Part shown: positions 6,893 through 7,740 of the stretch, one piece after another | How positions within the stretch are numbered: the first letter of the stretch is position 1 | Layout of the letters: each line of letters starts with the position of its first letter | Assembly (NCBI GenBank): GCA_946479015.1 | Contig: CAMLEQ010000167.1 | Coordinates: forward strand, 1 to 7,740 | Length of the DNA stretch: 7,740 bases | Source of the DNA: an uncultured Gemmatimonadota bacterium | GTDB lineage: Bacteria; Gemmatimonadota; Gemmatimonadetes; Gemmatimonadales; Gemmatimonadaceae | Reading direction: 5' to 3' | The notes under the pieces: generated by a model | What the model was told of the DNA's origin: nothing | What the model saw: the letters and a program-made list of their open reading frames with translations, nothing else | Databases searched by the model: none | Made by a program: the position numbers and the translations under genes

Positions 6893-7740
6893 ATGCGAAT
6901 CGTCTGCTGGAACATGGCCGTCACTGGTCAGGCCGGCTACCAGACCGCCGCCACGCTGCTGCCGCTGTTCGATTCCTGGGGGGCTGACGCGGTCATCCTG
7001 CTGGAGCCGAGCGATGCGTTGCATCGCGACCAGGAGGTGACATCCCGGGACGGTGCCTCGACGTGGCGCATCACCTGCATCCATCAGGATCAGGGATCGC
7101 CTGACGATAGGCATCAGGGCCGCATCAGCATCGCCGTCCATGCACCCGCCACGGTCGCCACCGACGCCGTGCTCTACCCCCTGGCGGACCAGCACTGGTT
7201 CCGGCAGCTACTCGTGCTGCGGTTCAGCAGGGGCGCCGAATCCCTCCGCGTCGCCACCTGTCACGCCCCCTTCCAGAACGGCAGCGACGTGGTGGTGCGG
7301 TATGGCCGCGACGCCGATGCGAAGCTTGCGGAATGGGAAGCGCAGCACGCCCGCGTGGACGTCTGGATGGGAGACCTCAACACCGCGGGAGCGCAGCAGC
7401 CGCGTCGCGGGGGCAACTGGGCGGTGCTGTGCGCGCGCCCGACGACAGCGCGCGGCACCGGCAATCCGCGCGACAAGGTCTTCGGGAACAGCGCCGCAGT
7501 CGTGCCGGGGGGCATTCTCGCCGGAGCGCATGCCGGTCGGATCGTTCCTCGCGAGGGAGCCGTCGACGTGCAAACCCCTCCCGATCTGGTGTTCCAGGGG
7601 TGGAACAGGCCGGCGGACGTGCCGAGCGATCACGTTCCCGTGTACGTGCAGACCGCTGGCGCTCCGGCTCCGGCGGCAGCTCCGGCTCCGGCGGCCGCGC
7701 CGATGTCCCTCAGCCGCCAGTTCCGCCAGATCGCGGAGCG
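6893..7740 (+). CDS. Endonuclease/exonuclease/phosphatase (EEP) superfamily protein, 3' end cut by window edge
   Basis: The 282 visible residues form a complete EEP domain, the metal-dependent phosphodiesterase fold of DNase I and exonuclease III. Motifs in order are RIVCWNM (2-8, N7), ILLEPS (35-40, metal-binding E38), GRISIAV (76-82), RVATCHAP (119-126, H124), VWMGDLNT (157-164, D161 and N163), PRDKVF (192-197) and PSDHVPVYV (244-252, D246 and H247). These line up with the N, E, H, D-x-N and D-H catalytic set of the fold, so an active enzyme is expected. The substrate could be nucleic acid or a phosphoester. No signal peptide is visible. Residues 255-270 are an Ala/Pro linker made by an 18-base tandem repeat, followed by a new segment starting MSLSRQFRQIAE that leaves the window. 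This implies at least one further domain. The start is supported by GAGG seven bases upstream. A short stretch (about 7075-7140) is visibly richer in A/T-ending codons than neighbouring genes. Confidence 0.88.
   Translation, partial: MRIVCWNMAVTGQAGYQTAATLLPLFDSWGADAVILLEPSDALHRDQEVTSRDGASTWRITCIHQDQGSPDDRHQGRISIAVHAPATVATDAVLYPLADQHWFRQLLVLRFSRGAESLRVATCHAPFQNGSDVVVRYGRDADAKLAEWEAQHARVDVWMGDLNTAGAQQPRRGGNWAVLCARPTTARGTGNPRDKVFGNSAAVVPGGILAGAHAGRIVPREGAVDVQTPPDLVFQGWNRPADVPSDHVPVYVQTAGAPAPAAAPAPAAAPMSLSRQFRQIAE
7661..7696 (+). repeat. 18-base tandem repeat encoding the Ala/Pro linker
   Basis: Two adjacent 18-base units (7661-7678 and 7679-7696) match at 17 of 18 positions, differing only in the last base. 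They are in frame and encode APAPAA twice, the flexible linker after the EEP domain. The near identity at the DNA level suggests recent slippage duplication. Confidence 0.8.

Overview
The window is a G+C-rich (roughly 70% by eye) chromosomal segment with a strong preference for G/C at third codon positions. It carries seven protein-coding genes on both strands. There is no recognisable tRNA, rRNA, CRISPR array or mobile element. A Gram-negative type lipoprotein, a pyrR-pyrB pair and the very high G+C suggest an environmental diderm bacterium. Gemmatimonadota is my best guess, but this is inference from style and not from a marker gene.

Layout: positions 1-1446 (minus strand) hold the start of a pyrimidine operon. 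pyrR (895-1446) overlaps by 4 bases the start of pyrB (898 down to the window edge, lacking only its last residues). The 163-base pyrR leader contains G+C-rich inverted and direct repeats. Positions 1610-2746 (minus) encode a polytopic membrane protein of the GT87/DUF2029 type. Positions 2933-4234 (plus) encode a TPR-repeat protein with a probable lipoprotein signal. Positions 4341-5444 (minus) encode a second, clearly paralogous GT87/DUF2029-like membrane protein. Positions 5668-6786 (minus) encode a class I nitronate monooxygenase-like flavoprotein, and a strong hairpin lies between its stop and the next gene. Positions 6893-7740 (plus) encode the N-terminal part of an endonuclease/exonuclease/phosphatase (EEP) superfamily protein. 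It ends in an Ala/Pro linker and runs off the window, so a second domain probably follows.

How they fit together: PyrR and PyrB act in UMP synthesis. The two GT87-like proteins probably transfer sugars from polyprenyl-phosphate donors on the outer face of the inner membrane. The TPR lipoprotein divergent from one and convergent with the other could be a periplasmic partner, but only adjacency supports that. The flavoprotein and the EEP protein are divergently transcribed from a short shared region, each with a good Shine-Dalgarno sequence. The least ordinary items are the paralogous GT87-like pair around the lipoprotein gene and the modular EEP protein. I do not see a clear multi-gene defence or secretion system.
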